Source of the DNA: Apophysomyces variabilis
Taxonomy: Eukaryota; Mucoromycota; Mucoromycetes; Mucorales; Mucoraceae
Assembly: GCA_002749535.1 (NCBI GenBank)
Contig: MZZL01000409.1
Coordinates: forward strand, 333,865-397,864
Direction of reading: 5' to 3'
DNA length: 64,000 bases
In this document: positions 23,138 through 35,290 of the stretch, in pieces
Numbering within the stretch: position 1 is the stretch's first letter
Layout of the letters: each line of letters begins with the position of its first letter
The notes under the pieces: generated by a model
What the model saw: only the letters and a program-made list of their open reading frames with translations
What the model was told of the DNA's origin: nothing
Databases searched by the model: none
Translations under genes and position numbers: made by a program

Positions 23138-25450
23138 ACGTTCGCCGTGTGATGCATTGCTTGACAGGGTCCAAAACTGCCGCTGAATTCCATTGACTTA
23201 GCGTTGCGTAGGCAACCCCGAACATACTACAGAAAATCGAGTTAAATAACGCTAAAATATATCCTTCTTTTCCCTTTACCATAACATGCCAAATGTAATC
23301 AGAGCATAGTTGGCGAGGCGACGAGCAGATGGAAGGGATAATGCTCTGAGATGGAACAGTGGAGGAAAGATAAAGCAAAGCGGAATACAGAAAAGTGCGC
23401 CGATCAGTGACACAAACTTGTCTAGTTTGTCTTTCGATCCCACGATCGCAATCCACGCGCATAAAAACACGATCAATACTCGAAACACGTTCTTCTGCCA
23501 TTTGACAACCGCGTTATTTTTTCCGGATCGAGTCGTAAACAAACCGTTTTCCATAATTCGAATTGCCGGAAAGAGCTGCAAAGGGATCGATAGGCAGATG
23601 GCTAAAGAATATAACGTTTGGATAGATGATACCACAGGGTCATTGCTTGGTAGATTAAGTAAAATGATTGTCTGCACATCTTCACCAAATGCCAGATACG
23701 AAATAGCGCCCATCGAAATAAAGAGGAGTGTGATGAAAAAAATGGCGCGCCGCAACACAGTCGGGAATTTCTGCGGTTCTTTCATTGACTCGGTGATGGG
23801 AATTACTATTTAGCTTCAGCTTAGCCATTGACTCGATCCATCCTGCTTGTTGCTTACCCAAACCGATGCCCTCATAGGTGAACGCTGCTGTACCCACAAA
23901 AAGAGGAAAGTGTGACGGGTTCCACATAGCCACGTTAGCCATTCCGACGGTAAATAGTTCCTTAAAATCGTAATAGAAAAGATATGCCAGTCCAATGACA
24001 ATAAACACATCTGCAATCAGTGCAAACACCGAAAGTCGGTGGATCTTGCGTATCATAGCCAGTGGAATAAATGCAAAGCTCTGAGCCAGAATGAGAAGAT
24101 GCATGGGGATCAGCACTCGGCAACGGGAAAACGTCAACACCAACGATTGCAGGTTCTCGGCGACAAAGACCATATAAGCGCAAACAAAGCCGATTTGTGA
24201 CAACGTGATAGCCACTAGCACCGCCATTCGCATCTTCGAACCATACAAAACCCCGCCCATGTCCCCGAAACTAGCAGGTACAACCAATCGTGTCTGCACA
24301 AGCAAAAGAAAGGACCATAAAGAAATCCATGCCCACATAGTAATGGCTACCATCGAAAACAGCAATCCACCGTTGTAAAATCTATGCCCAAAAAGCGTTA
24401 GCCAGGTGTAGTTGTGACATGTACTTACGCTTTAGGTAAAAACATGATACCTAAACGATCAAGCATTAATAAGAAAAAAAAAGAGGAAACAGAAAAGTTA
24501 GCAGATGGACTTTTATGCATTGATTCACTCTTCTAACCTGTGGTAACGAAGGATTTCAGTAGCAAAAACATGGCTTTTCCAGGAGTTGCTTTCCCTTGCA
24601 GTGTCTGACCCGGGCGTGACCTGGATAACAAAGGCATTGTTTCACGGGCGTGCAGATGCCGGTATTGGACGGGTTGATGATGGCCGTTGAGTGCCGGAAA
24701 GCTTTTGTATCCACTTGTTGATGCAGACTTTCGACTGTCGGATGTGGCAGGTAGTGGTAAGCCGGGTAGGCTCGTATCTGATTCCTGTGCGGAAGGTAAC
24801 TCGGGCGTTTTTCCGTTTTTATGTGAGTTGCTATGGTTCGTAGTCATGTATTGTGTGTTATTGAACATTTGCCCCCGGTATGCCATGACACTTCCTTCTT
24901 GTTCAGCTTCGTCACTGTCTATTTCTTCATCTGAGGAGCTATATTCATCGTCCGACGACGTTTCATCGTCGTCACTTAGATCCTCGCCTCCAAAATGACC
25001 ATACAGACACAGAAACTCAACAAAGCTGCTGGTCACAAAATTAGGCTGTTTACCCTGTCTTGCCGCTTTGGTTAATACATGGTAACGGCGAAACCCTCCA
25101 GGTTGCTTGAGCGACTGTAACAAAGGATCCTTCACGACTTCTCGAACCGCGGGCAAAGAGATAGACTGGCTTCGTTGTCTGCGTTGCTGCGTATGTTCTA
25201 CTTGAGCCGTCCATTTATAAATCTCGTCCAGTACGGATCCACCTGGCAAGACATGGTGCGTACTATAAGTCGGGAATTCATGGCGACGTTCGTCTTTCTT
25301 GTGGTGATGTTGCTGTCTACGGGATGGCGGTATAGGAACGTGGGAAGAGGAGGAGGATCCATAGGATTGTGTGGGTTGGAATACAAGATGTCTCTTGACA
25401 ACCTTGGCTACTTGTTCGACAGGTAAGTCGATTGTCCACGAGCGCTCCAT
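23136..25450 (-). CDS. Vacuolar amino-acid transporter, AVT3/AVT4-like
   Basis: Member of the AAAP amino-acid/auxin permease family; relatives export amino acids from the vacuole. Five exons: 24538-25450, 24429-24450 (22 nt), 23858-24381, 23280-23805, 23136-23226 (691 aa), phases consistent. The long N-terminal cytoplasmic region (about 290 residues) is acidic (runs of D/E/S near residue 170) and contains GGFRRYHVLTKAARQ and SFVEFLCLYGHFGGEDL, typical of Avt3/Avt4. The transport domain begins ATPGKAMFLLLKSFVTTG + IMFLPKA + FYNGGLLFSMVAITMW, spanning the micro-exon. Later blocks: QIGFVCAYMVFVAENLQ, YEGIGLVIPITESMKEPQKF, MGAISYLAFGEDVQTIILLNLP. About ten TM helices. The splice at GIGL|VIPITES restores the family motif. 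Paralogue (AVT3 vs AVT4) not resolved. Confidence 0.9.
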
Positions 25451-26602
25451 GAACCAGGAATAAGTGAATTAGAGTCAATAGACCGCTTCTGGAAGGATGA
25501 AATGGGGGACAAAGAGGCAAGTAGGGAACGAACGTCACATGATATTTTTCCCTGTCTCGTTGCATGAATGCTATGAAAATCTTTCTACTCGGTTTTTGTA
25601 CAGTCTCACTATCACCTGCATCAAAAATGACGTGTGCAAGTTGCATGCAGTAATGGATAAATGCTGTAAAAATGGCAGTTCTATTCCTTGCTTTTCTCTT
25701 TGCTTCTCGAAGCCCGTTTGCGTACACTACTACTCGTCAATAAGTTGGTCATCAATAAAACGGGCTTTATCTCCGCAGACAAAATGCATGACAAGTTCCG
25801 AGTAAGGTAATGAACATTGATAAAATAATTTATAAGCTAGGGCTGAATGTGTCTGGTTTGATAGACTGCCAGCTTTACCCTTTTTTATCCTCAAAACCAT
25901 CTATCGTTATCAGCTGTTCTTGTATTTTTAATCCCTAACCCATTGTGATATGCCTCGTACCTACGCAGTGGACCATCACTCTATACGGAGAGAAATCCAG
26001 GAACAGGATCTGATCCGAACAATCTGCTATCAGAACTGCTTGATGAGATGGTTTCTTTTCTTCTTTATCTAAACCAATAGAAGAGACGAAGAGCAAAGGC
26101 GTTATGAAAATTTGGCTTGAACTGCCATTCACCTGACCATATATTACCAAATAAGAACCAATGCATCCTAAATCCCAGTTTCATCCCTCTAGCAAACAGT
26201 TATGTTGACTATCGCTTCTGAACTTTGTGAAAATATAACCTCGACTTGTAGGTTATCACTCATGAATTAAATACAATTGCGTGTCCAGAGAACGCTTGTA
26301 GTAATCTCTATCGTGCATTCTTGCTTTTAAAATCATTTATGACACGAAATTCTATATATCTGTAAAACAAACCAGCCTATTCAAATAAGAGAAACAACTA
26401 TTCCATGCTTAGCTTAAATTCAGCTGCATTTTATGCGGTTTTAATTATGTGTTACACGTTTACTGACGGATTATGCAACAAGAACCGCAGAGAACAGAAA
26501 GGGCTGCGTGGTTTTTTTGTTCATGCAAATCTGTGTGACTTGCTCCCGAAACACCCTTTTTCCCTGTCGTGTAAAACTTGCAGGCCGAGATCGTTCAATC
26601 TC
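25451..26602. other. Divergent promoter region between transporter and DOA10
   Basis: About 1.15 kb between two divergently transcribed genes. ORFs on both strands (25497-25805, 25935-26150, 26405-26665) have no family signal. It must contain both promoters; no specific element is recognised. Confidence 0.45.
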
Positions 26603-29600
26603 ATGGAGCAAAAGGATCCGTTGGCAGAAGCACAATCCGTGGAAGAAGGTAGCGTTTCTCCTTAACCTCCAATAGGCGATGTAGTTCTCATTAAGCAAAT
26701 ACTTTAACTCATCCCATATGTTATACGCTCAGAAATCTGTAGAGTGTGCCGTTGCGAGGCGACACCGGAACAGCCGCTTTATCATCCATGCAAATGTTCA
26801 GGGAGCATTCGACATGTCCATCAAGATTGGTGTGTATCTTGTTTGCTGTAGTAACGATCCTAATGAAGTGACCTAGTCTAGTAGAGTGGTTATCGCACAG
26901 TCGGAAAAAGTACGCAAGATGTTTAGTAAGCAGGAGACAGTTAACAAACTGATAGATATTGCGAATTGTGTGAGCATCCGTTTGTTTTCACACCAGGTAC
27001 ATATCGAATCTTAGGATATACCTTGTTGACGTTCTTTATCTTCCCAGTTTATCGGCAAGATATGCCTGAATCGCTTCCGCCAATACTATTTGTCAGACAG
27101 CTACAAAAACGTTTCTTATTTGCATTGAATATTGCCGCACGAGCCATGCTAGTGGGTTGTGTTTGGTTAATTGTGCTGCCTTACTTTACTGTCTGGGTTT
27201 GGCGCTTCTACTTTTGGAGCGGCGAAAACTTATCGACGCAGCTTATCAGATTTCAAAGACTAAGAAATTACACAGTGGCAACTATCACACCCACCGCTAC
27301 ACCCACACCCACTGCAACTGCTGTATTAGCAGATATATCAGCCACTATTGTATCCACCGCAGCTAAATACTCTACAGAGCATGTATCAGAATCGAGACCA
27401 ACCTTAAAAGATGTTAAGCTCTCAAACTACTCATGGATTGCCACACTTAAAACGAGCTTTAGCTTAAAGTCAGTAAACAAACCAGTATAGGCTTTATTGA
27501 CTGATTCCTATCATTTAGGAGCTTTTTTTCCGACTGCTTTGAAGGCCAAGTCATAACCTGCGTCGTTGTTGTGGTTTTTGTCGCGGCTTTCTTATTACGT
27601 GAATGGATTATTCAAAATATACCTGCTGATCTACTTGAAATCGACGATGACGAACCAGTAATACCAGATGTACATGAACATCACGATATCGCAGAACGAA
27701 ATCAGAATGCCCATTTCCAAGAAGAGCATAACCAGGACCGATTAGCGGAAGGTTACTTCGAGAATCATGAGGAACAATGGGCCAATTCTCCGGCTTCGCC
27801 ACAAGCAGAAGCCAATACTTCAGCTTGGAGCCAAGTGAGTGGCGTAGGAAGTTCGTCTACGATTTTATTCGATGATGGGGATACCATTACGGAAGAGGAG
27901 CAACGACGAAAGATAAGGGCTTCGTCCATGCCGGCCCCATCCATCGATAGCGATTCAGAAGATGAAAATCAATGGTTATCAGAGAATAGGAAAGGCAAGC
28001 AAAGAGAGTTTATACGTGCCACCAGTATGGAGCCCCAGACCGACTCCCCAAGGGGCACAAATTATCACAGCGATGACAACACTACCATTCTGCGCGGCCA
28101 CCCGCCGTATGCGCCACGAATACCTCACGCAGAAACCCGAATTGCTGATAGGGCTCAGTTAGCAGCGGAGAGGGTCCAAGAACAGCATCATCAACCAGAA
28201 CCAATACGACAAGTGCAACCCCAACCTAATGATAACCAGCCTTTGCGACATGTGAGACCTAATGTGGAAGTTGCACCGGCAAACAATCAGAACCCAGACA
28301 ATGATGATAATGATATGGATAACGACAATCTTGGTGACGATATTGATGGCGTCCTTGAGGCTGTTGGCATGCGAGGCAGTCTGTGGATGCTCGCTCAAAA
28401 TTCAGCACTCATGTGTCTCTTGATCAGTCTCTGTCTAGGTGCTACAGTTTGGGTGCCATATCTCATAGGAATGATGTTTGTCATGGTAGGAATAACATGG
28501 TTTGAAGAGCCTTTCTTAATGCTTCCCGCTTTAGACCGAAACTTTGGACCTGATACGTATGCCACTCCGCTTGATACGACTCTTTACAGACCCTCTTCTT
28601 GACCTGTTATTCTGGGTATGTTTTGATCGTTTATGGCCAGCGACGGAAGCAACCTATGACACTTATCTGGAACCGTGGATAAATCGTTGGATTTACGATA
28701 CCATTCCCGAAAATGTTCGATTAGCCGTCAGTAACATTTTGCTTACATTATCTCAGCATTTTTTCGGTACGCCTATATCCACCTCTAATGCATATGTTGG
28801 AGTGGAAACAGGCTCTTCCATGCTGGGAATCGAGGGATATATCCAACGAATTACAACATTTGCCAATCAGATTGAGCCGGCAATTGATTCAGCAATAATG
28901 AAGTATCACAGTTTAGCAAGCGGTCGCACGGCTTTTGACAGGTTCATGTGCATTATGATTGGTTACGCAGTTGTGGTCATTGTCAGTTCGTGGTACCTGT
29001 CAAGAACTCGTACATCTTATGCAGCATTTGGACGGACAGCTCAGGAGGCTATTCGGCAGCAGGGTATCATCTTAAAGGTTGGCATGTTTATTGCTATTGA
29101 GCTGCTACTGTTTCCAATTGTATGCGGGTTGCTGTTGGATCTATCAACAATGCCGCTCTTCAGCAATGCTACTGTATGGAATCGAATTGCATATCTACAG
29201 TCTCATCCGCTTTCTTCCGTTTTTCTCCATTGGTTTCTCGGCACCGGGTTCATGTTCTTATTTGCTGTCCTTGTTACTGTCTGTCGCGAGATCGTTCGTC
29301 CTGGTGTGATGTGGTTTATCCGTGACCCCAATGATCCGCAGTTTCACCCTATTAAGGAAATTGTTGAACGACCGGTATTGACACAGTTGCAAAAAATTGC
29401 TGCCAGCGGCATGATGTATGCCATTGTTATTTCAGTTGGTGTAGGTGGTGTGGTTAGCTGCGTCGATCTGGTAACAGAGAACTTTTTGCCACTAAGATGG
29501 AATTTATCGTAAGTCTAGAATGACTCTCCGCATTCATTCATCGCTTATCTCGGTGCTCGTAGCCAACCCCTGTCTAGTATACCTGTTGATTTAATCATTG

Positions 29601-31046
29601 TTCAAGTTATTTTTCCGGCAGCGGTTAGATGTTTTGAACCGAAAAGAACGGTCAAAGATCTGTCAGTGAGATGGATCGCATACGTCAGTCGGCAATTTCG
29701 TCTCACTTCGTATATGTTTGGCACCCGTGTCACTGCTGAAGAAGGCAGAGTATATCACAAGACTTGGCGAGCTTGGCTGAAGCAAAGCGAACCTCAATAT
29801 CCTCAAGATATGAGCACGGAAATGTGCGAAAACAGCGATACCATTTTCGTTCGAGATGGACAATTGGTTCTCGCACCTAAGCACGACAGCGTTCCTTTTA
29901 TTCCTGGTCGGAGAATGCTCGTGCCGATTGATCCAATTACTCAGGAGCCATTAGACGAGGAGGAACGTCGATTAGGTCATCCGGCATGGAGTGGGCCTGT
30001 AGGTGATACAGCTAATACCACAGTGGTGTATATTCCTCCACGATTCAAGTCACGCGTCAGTGCTTTTTTGTTTGTAATGTGGGTCTCTGGTAGCCTTTTC
30101 TTTTGCAGCATCACAATTGTGCCTGTTGCAGTGGGTCGATATGTATTTTCTGAATGGTTCCTCGCCAAGAACAACGTACATGATGTGTATGCATATCTCG
30201 TAGGTGGCAGCCTGATGCTACTAGCAGGATTGATATTTGTTGGTCTGTGCGACTTCTTAATGAGTATTTGGAGATATCCAAGAATATCAACTTTATACAA
30301 CCAAATCGTTCAGTTTGGAACATGGGTAAGTGCAACACGGGAAGGTTTTACCAACATTGACCATTCCCATACAGTCAATTCATTGGATATTTTTCCTGGT
30401 ATCATTCGGAGTCGTTTTACCAAGCTTATTTGGGCTACTGGTTGAATTATATGTTATATTACCTTTGCAAACAATAGCTGTTGCCCCGGCTATCCAAGTA
30501 TTTCCAATGTGGACTCGAGGGTTTGCGTGTATGAGCATTTTACATGGATTAGTCCAATTATTGCCAGCAAATGCATGGCGGGAGCAATTAAACCAGGTAG
30601 GGAAAAGGTGGTAAGCTGTGATAATTTAGCTGATGAGAATTGAATGACAACACAGATATTTCAAGACGGCATCCAAGAGATGGACGTAGTTATTACATTC
30701 AAGAAGGTGGTGCTTCCTGTCCTATTAATGGGCTTACTGGGTGTTATGTTACCATACACCGTGGCACTTGCAAATATCCATTTGTTAGGTACTGTACCGA
30801 TGAGAAGAGCGACAGAATATCGTCTTACACGTTTTTCTTTGTTTCGATTTCCGCTAAATCTATATAGCTGCGACAAACCAGGCGTTACAGGTCAAAATGA
30901 TACAATTTACGTTTCCGGCAGCGCTAATTGGACTTGGATCTTACTACTTGTGCAAAGCTAGTGCAAGCTTTGGAAGAAGCTGGATTCAGTCAGTCAGGGA
31001 GGATAACTATTTGGTTGGACGGACATTACATAATTTAGATGAGTAG
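26603..31046 (+). CDS. DOA10: ER ubiquitin ligase DOA10 / MARCH6 (RING-CH)
   Basis: E3 ligase of ER-associated degradation in the ER and inner nuclear membrane. Eleven exons: 26603-26648, 26733-26829, 26877-26909, 26956-26996, 27048-27468, 27519-28485, 28535-29508, 29563-30325, 30375-30596, 30656-30788, 30868-31046; total 1291 aa, close to yeast Doa10. The RING-CH is complete at residues 18-64: C18-x2-C21, C35-x-C37, H45-x2-C48, C61-x2-C64 ([23 protein letters not shown]); it spans four small exons. Then [18 protein letters not shown], the first TM helices, a long acidic loop (about residues 225-450), more TM helices, and the conserved TD region ([54 protein letters not shown]). The C-terminus [21 protein letters not shown] matches the conserved C-terminal element of Doa10/MARCH6. 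Confidence 0.95.
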
Positions 31047-31889
31047 TTTGTATCAAAAAAAAATGGTTTAGGTTAGTCTTTTGGTCTTTTTTCCTTTTCT
31101 ACACGTTATGTATTGGTTTTTCTAAATCATACTGATACTGACACAATTTTTTTCCAGCAAAACGAGAATTTACCTTCTTTGTATTAGTTACATGTGGGTA
31201 AAAGGAGTTCTTTAACAATGTTTAAATCTGACTGAAGTAAAGCGCTTTCGCTATATTTTAAACTATCGAATTTTTATCTTATAACGATACGACATTCTCA
31301 TTGACCATAAATGTCAGGAACATGCTATTTTTTGTCTTCTGCTTCTTTGTCAGTTTACAATATGTGGACAGAGCATCGAGCAGCTGATCAATGCATAAGT
31401 CATATCAACAGTGCAGCAGACTTAGGCTACTACTTGATGCTTTTGGTTTTTGATCGTTGAAAACAGTAATAAAAAGAATGCCAAGTATTAACTCAGGCTC
31501 GTTTATAGGTACTTTTGCGCCGATGTGGTATAGACTTCCCGCTCCAGATCATAAAAAGAAAACATAGCCGAAATTTTACTGAATATAATACAAGAATAAG
31601 GATAAAGTAGCATGGTCTTACCAGTCCACGATGATGTTCCTTTAAGAAAACGAATTAACTGCAATAGAAAGGGAAGCATGGTAAACTCATAATCTACATT
31701 AGCTGAGGAAGATGTTCGTATCAGTTAAGAAGGATACACGAGCTGGTGGACAATAACATACCGTGGCCAATTTGGACAGATCAAGTTTACGAGGGAATCA
31801 CAGTTTGGTTACCCGAAGCGTACTCTAGCATTAAGCCAAGAAATTGGTACACCTGTCCAATATGCTTGTGACGCCCCGGCTCATCATTG
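31047..31889. other. Intergenic, start of Fanzor-rich region
   Basis: About 840 bp, AT-rich, no gene. Decayed coding sequence of the + strand Fanzor relic may begin within it, but no motif can be read before about 31890. Confidence 0.4.
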
Positions 31890-32345
31890 CTAACTGGTAT
31901 GGAAATTGAAATGGATTCCTCTTCATCCGAACTATCAATCTGATGAGAAGAGCAAACCAATCATTTTTGCCTATGGAAATGGAGGGTTTTCTGACAGTAT
32001 GATTTCCAGAAAGGCTACACTTACCAAGGCGGGTTTTAAGGAAATAGAGCAACAAGCGAGGCGATAAAAGATAGGTTATGTAGCTATTCCACGAGCTTAT
32101 GGTTGACCTTATATGGGAAAGCTCCGAGTATTTGTTTCTCTCATAGACGAGTACCTTACATCCCAAATATGTCCAGTATGTAAGACTCGAAATCTGTAGA
32201 AAGCAAACGAAGAAAATGATGCACAAGGCCACAAAGGCGCGACTATACATGCCGTTCTGACATGTCAGAAAAAGTCATGTACGGTGATGTTCTGGAATTG
32301 AGACAAAATGGCTGCAACAAATATATTAGACGTATTTCTGTTTAT
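31890..32345 (+). pseudogene. Fanzor/TnpB-like nuclease relic (C-terminal half)
   Basis: Reading in one frame through several stops gives the ordered C-terminal motifs of a Fanzor-like nuclease: PIIFAYGNGGFSD (around 31955-31993; RuvC-II-like block, compare VFGDGMFNN in the copy at 36.95 kb), VSLIDEYLTSQICPVCKTRN (D-E-Y motif plus first zinc-ribbon pair, around 32135-32195), CQKKSC (second pair), and W-N-stop-D-K-M-A-A-T-N (around 32290-32320), where the expected W-D-R-D has Asn for the first Asp and its Arg codon has become TGA. At least four in-frame stops. It is on the opposite strand to, and tail to tail with, the copy at 32540-35290. Confidence 0.6.
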
Positions 32346-32539
32346 AAGAGACCACAACAATGAACGCACAGTATTCAGTTATACGATACTATTTCTAACC
32401 TAGTTACAGTAGTAAACATTATATCACAGCTTTCTTCCTTCTTACAACGACGAAAAAATGATATTACATGGATGCGCACAAAAGCATCATCTCCATGCCC
32501 TATTCTCTCGCGGCATATCAACGAGACATTTCCGCTCAT

Positions 32540-35290
32540 TCAGATCTTATGGACCACACAGACAAGGAAATTTTGATAAAGATTTTTGGATGCATTCACG
32601 TCACGATCCCACAGTGTACCACAGTTCTTGCACCCAAGGACACCATAGTGGGTAACGCCGTTCAAAGTCTTCATCTTATGTAAAGTTCGCTGATGGCAGC
32701 AATGACAGATATAAGCACAATATGAAAGTTTTTCATTACAAAAATAAGAAGGAAGAATAAGCCTGATGGATTTACCTGCGAAGATAAGTATTCGTCTACA
32801 GTGACAACTAGAACCTGCCGTTGCCGCTCCCGTCTTTAAGCCTGCTCCACAGCTTTCCAACCACCCCAGAAGGATGGCCCTCAAATTTTGTTTTTTTTTA
32901 TTGAACATCCCGTTACCAAACGCGATCAATGGCATTTTTCCATCATTGTCGACTTTGACTTTCTGTTTCTTCCGCCGAGGAAGTCTTCTGTTTGTGTTTG
33001 TTGATCTGATGGATGATTCAGGTCTTCTTTATATTACTATAGATTGTCATCAGTTATCATAGACTTGTTCTATTGTAATAACCAAAGCATCATTTATTTT
33101 TCGTGAGACAGTTCGGTCCTTTCGGGACTGCCAGCCAATCTTTCCTGGCGTTCATGTGCCCGCTTATCCTTCTTCTTTTTCCGATTTCTTCTTCTCTCTT
33201 TCCGATTTCGATCAGTTTTCTTTCTTCGCCTTCGGTCATACTTTTCGCCGCCATTGATCAGTATGTTTGCGATTTCGTCTCTAGCGCGTTGTCTCCCCTG
33301 ATAGTTGTATAATCGGCCAACGATCTCTACCATAGTGGTAAAAACCAAAAAGCTCTTCGCGATGCAGAAAGAAGCACTGCAAATACTCAGAGTATTGGAC
33401 GCTGCTGCAGGTCTTTGCGGTTGGGAATTTGATTCGATTTCTTTAATTCCAGCGCTCTGCTTTTCCTTGTTTAGTTGATTATTTCTGCGGGCAGATCCTG
33501 TTAGAGCATAGTACTCCGCAGTGGAGCAGCGCCGAATCTCATGGCTTTCTTCAGAATAGCAATAGGACGCAGTGAACAAAGCACGAACACCAGGATCCAA
33601 GACTGCTGGGCGAAAGTATTCCTGAACCTCCTCGATATTCAAGTCTTCAAATTGGATACCTTCATCCATGGTTGTCCTAACTGGTTTGGCGCGAGAAAAC
33701 TGAAAATGAATAGAAAACCCGTCTGTCATAATTTGATTTCGGAATACTTGATTTGAATCGATTCTAACCAATATAGCTTAACTAAACCATGGCTTCGTCG
33801 ATAATGGAATTGAAGCTTACCTGTTGAACCCATATCGATCAAGGTCAAAATATTGATTAAACAGGGCAAGATTACTGCCATAATCATTATTCCTTGGTAA
33901 ACTAATTGACGCAAGAGTCGATAATGCTTGAGAATTGACCGTGTCAAAGCGCCATTGAAATGATTGAAGCGGAACTAATGAAAAGAGTTTTGGTAACGAT
34001 ATTCCCTGTTTATGTTGAGTGGTGTTGTTGCTTGCAAGCGTCATTAGAATTGAGACGGCCTCAGCCTCCTGATGTAGCTCCCTGTACCCTGCAAGAATAT
34101 GTCGGAGAAGACGAATGTATCTCCCAGGCGATGTTGCCAATGCTGCTTGCTCGTAAGGCAGAGGAATAACTGTGTGTAATTCATCGAGGATGTCCCAAAC
34201 CGAGTCAACAATATAAACAAAAACTAGGTCCACAGCATGGACTGGCCATGTAGGCTCACCATTTGCGACAACTTCCATGATGAAGTCCCAAAACAATCTG
34301 TCGAGCGTGGCTCGTACTAAGTGCCTATCATTTTTTATAAATATGTCAAGGTCGATTTAATTAATAGTCAAGCTTACTGGCACGAGCCTTTGCAATTTGT
34401 ATAAAGAATAAGTTGATATTCGACCGTAGAAATTGTCAACAACATGGCTTGTATTGGCCTCTGCTATGGAAAGGCAGGCAGCCGACAGAGCATAACTATA
34501 GCCAACAAATCCTCGGAGCGGGTATATAATCTCTGAATAAAGCGCTTGATATACCAACCACCCTTGCTTGATCGATTCGGAAAAGTTTGGGTTCGTATTG
34601 GTGATTGTTTTGCCGAGAACTAATTGACAGACAGAATACCAGAAATTTTGCGAGAAAACATAGACGGAGATCTCAGACCGGGAGTGATTGATAATATAGC
34701 CATTAACAAACATCTGTGCTCTGCATATGACCTCCCGAACAAAAGCAGAGAGCTCTACGATCCGTGTTCGTAATCTGTCTGCATGTTCTTGACGTACGAC
34801 AGATTCATACGACAACACTCGCGTATACATTTCGCTGTCAGATTGTAAAAGTTGTTTGACCTTTTCTTTGATATTTGTTTTGTGGTTTCTACATCTTGAG
34901 GATCTTGAAGTCAAGTGACCAGTTTTATTGCAAGATGCACAAGGGCCAGCTGCATTCGGGTTCTTGTTTGCTTGATTTCGTTGGATTTTGGCACGTTTCT
35001 TTTGGTGCTTCTCGACACCATCCTTCCTCTTCCTCTTCCCTTAGTTTCAAGTTGTTTAGAAAACTAAGAGTGCAAGCATTTGGTATAGCTTACCCTTAAA
35101 TAATATACATCGTTTGCCTTGGCGAGATGTATGCCCTCGGCCACCACAATCGGAACAGATGGCTGCAAGTGGATACTGTAAGATAAGTATCAAATCGCAA
35201 TAACTTTACCTCGTGCTTCTTCATCTTCTCGCTGGTTCTTCTTCAACTTCTTCTTATAGTAGACGAATAGCATTGGTGCATAGATCGGAA
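32540..35290 (-). pseudogene. Fanzor-like RNA-guided nuclease, copy 1, C-terminus broken
   Basis: Spliced gene parallel in every block to the copy at 36953-39830. N-terminus: basic helix (YYKKKLKKNQREDEEAR), zinc knuckle ICSDCGGRGHTSRQ (about 35100-35166), second knuckle CASCNKTGHLTSRSSRC (about 34880-34960), then SVVRQEHADRL, ELSAFVREVICRAQMFVNGY and FSQNFWYSVCQLVLG. Middle exons 34296-33817 and 33771-33094 include MTDGFSIHFQFSRA and the RuvC-I block AVLDPGVRALFTASY with its Asp. The end is damaged: a nine-A run just after FGNGMFN (32887-32895) and a point near 32822 put the downstream parts (GVVGKLWSRLKDG, then VVTVDEYLSSQ) in different frames, and the AG acceptor before the zinc ribbon (ICHCCHQRTL, CKNCGTLWDRDVNASKN) is missing. 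The ends used here are approximate. Confidence 0.72.

Noticed and set aside
23310..23813. 167-codon + strand ORF
   Set aside because: Antisense shadow of the amino-acid transporter, which has clear AAAP motifs on minus.
29977..30300. 107-codon minus ORF within DOA10
   Set aside because: Antisense to conserved DOA10 exons with no family signal.
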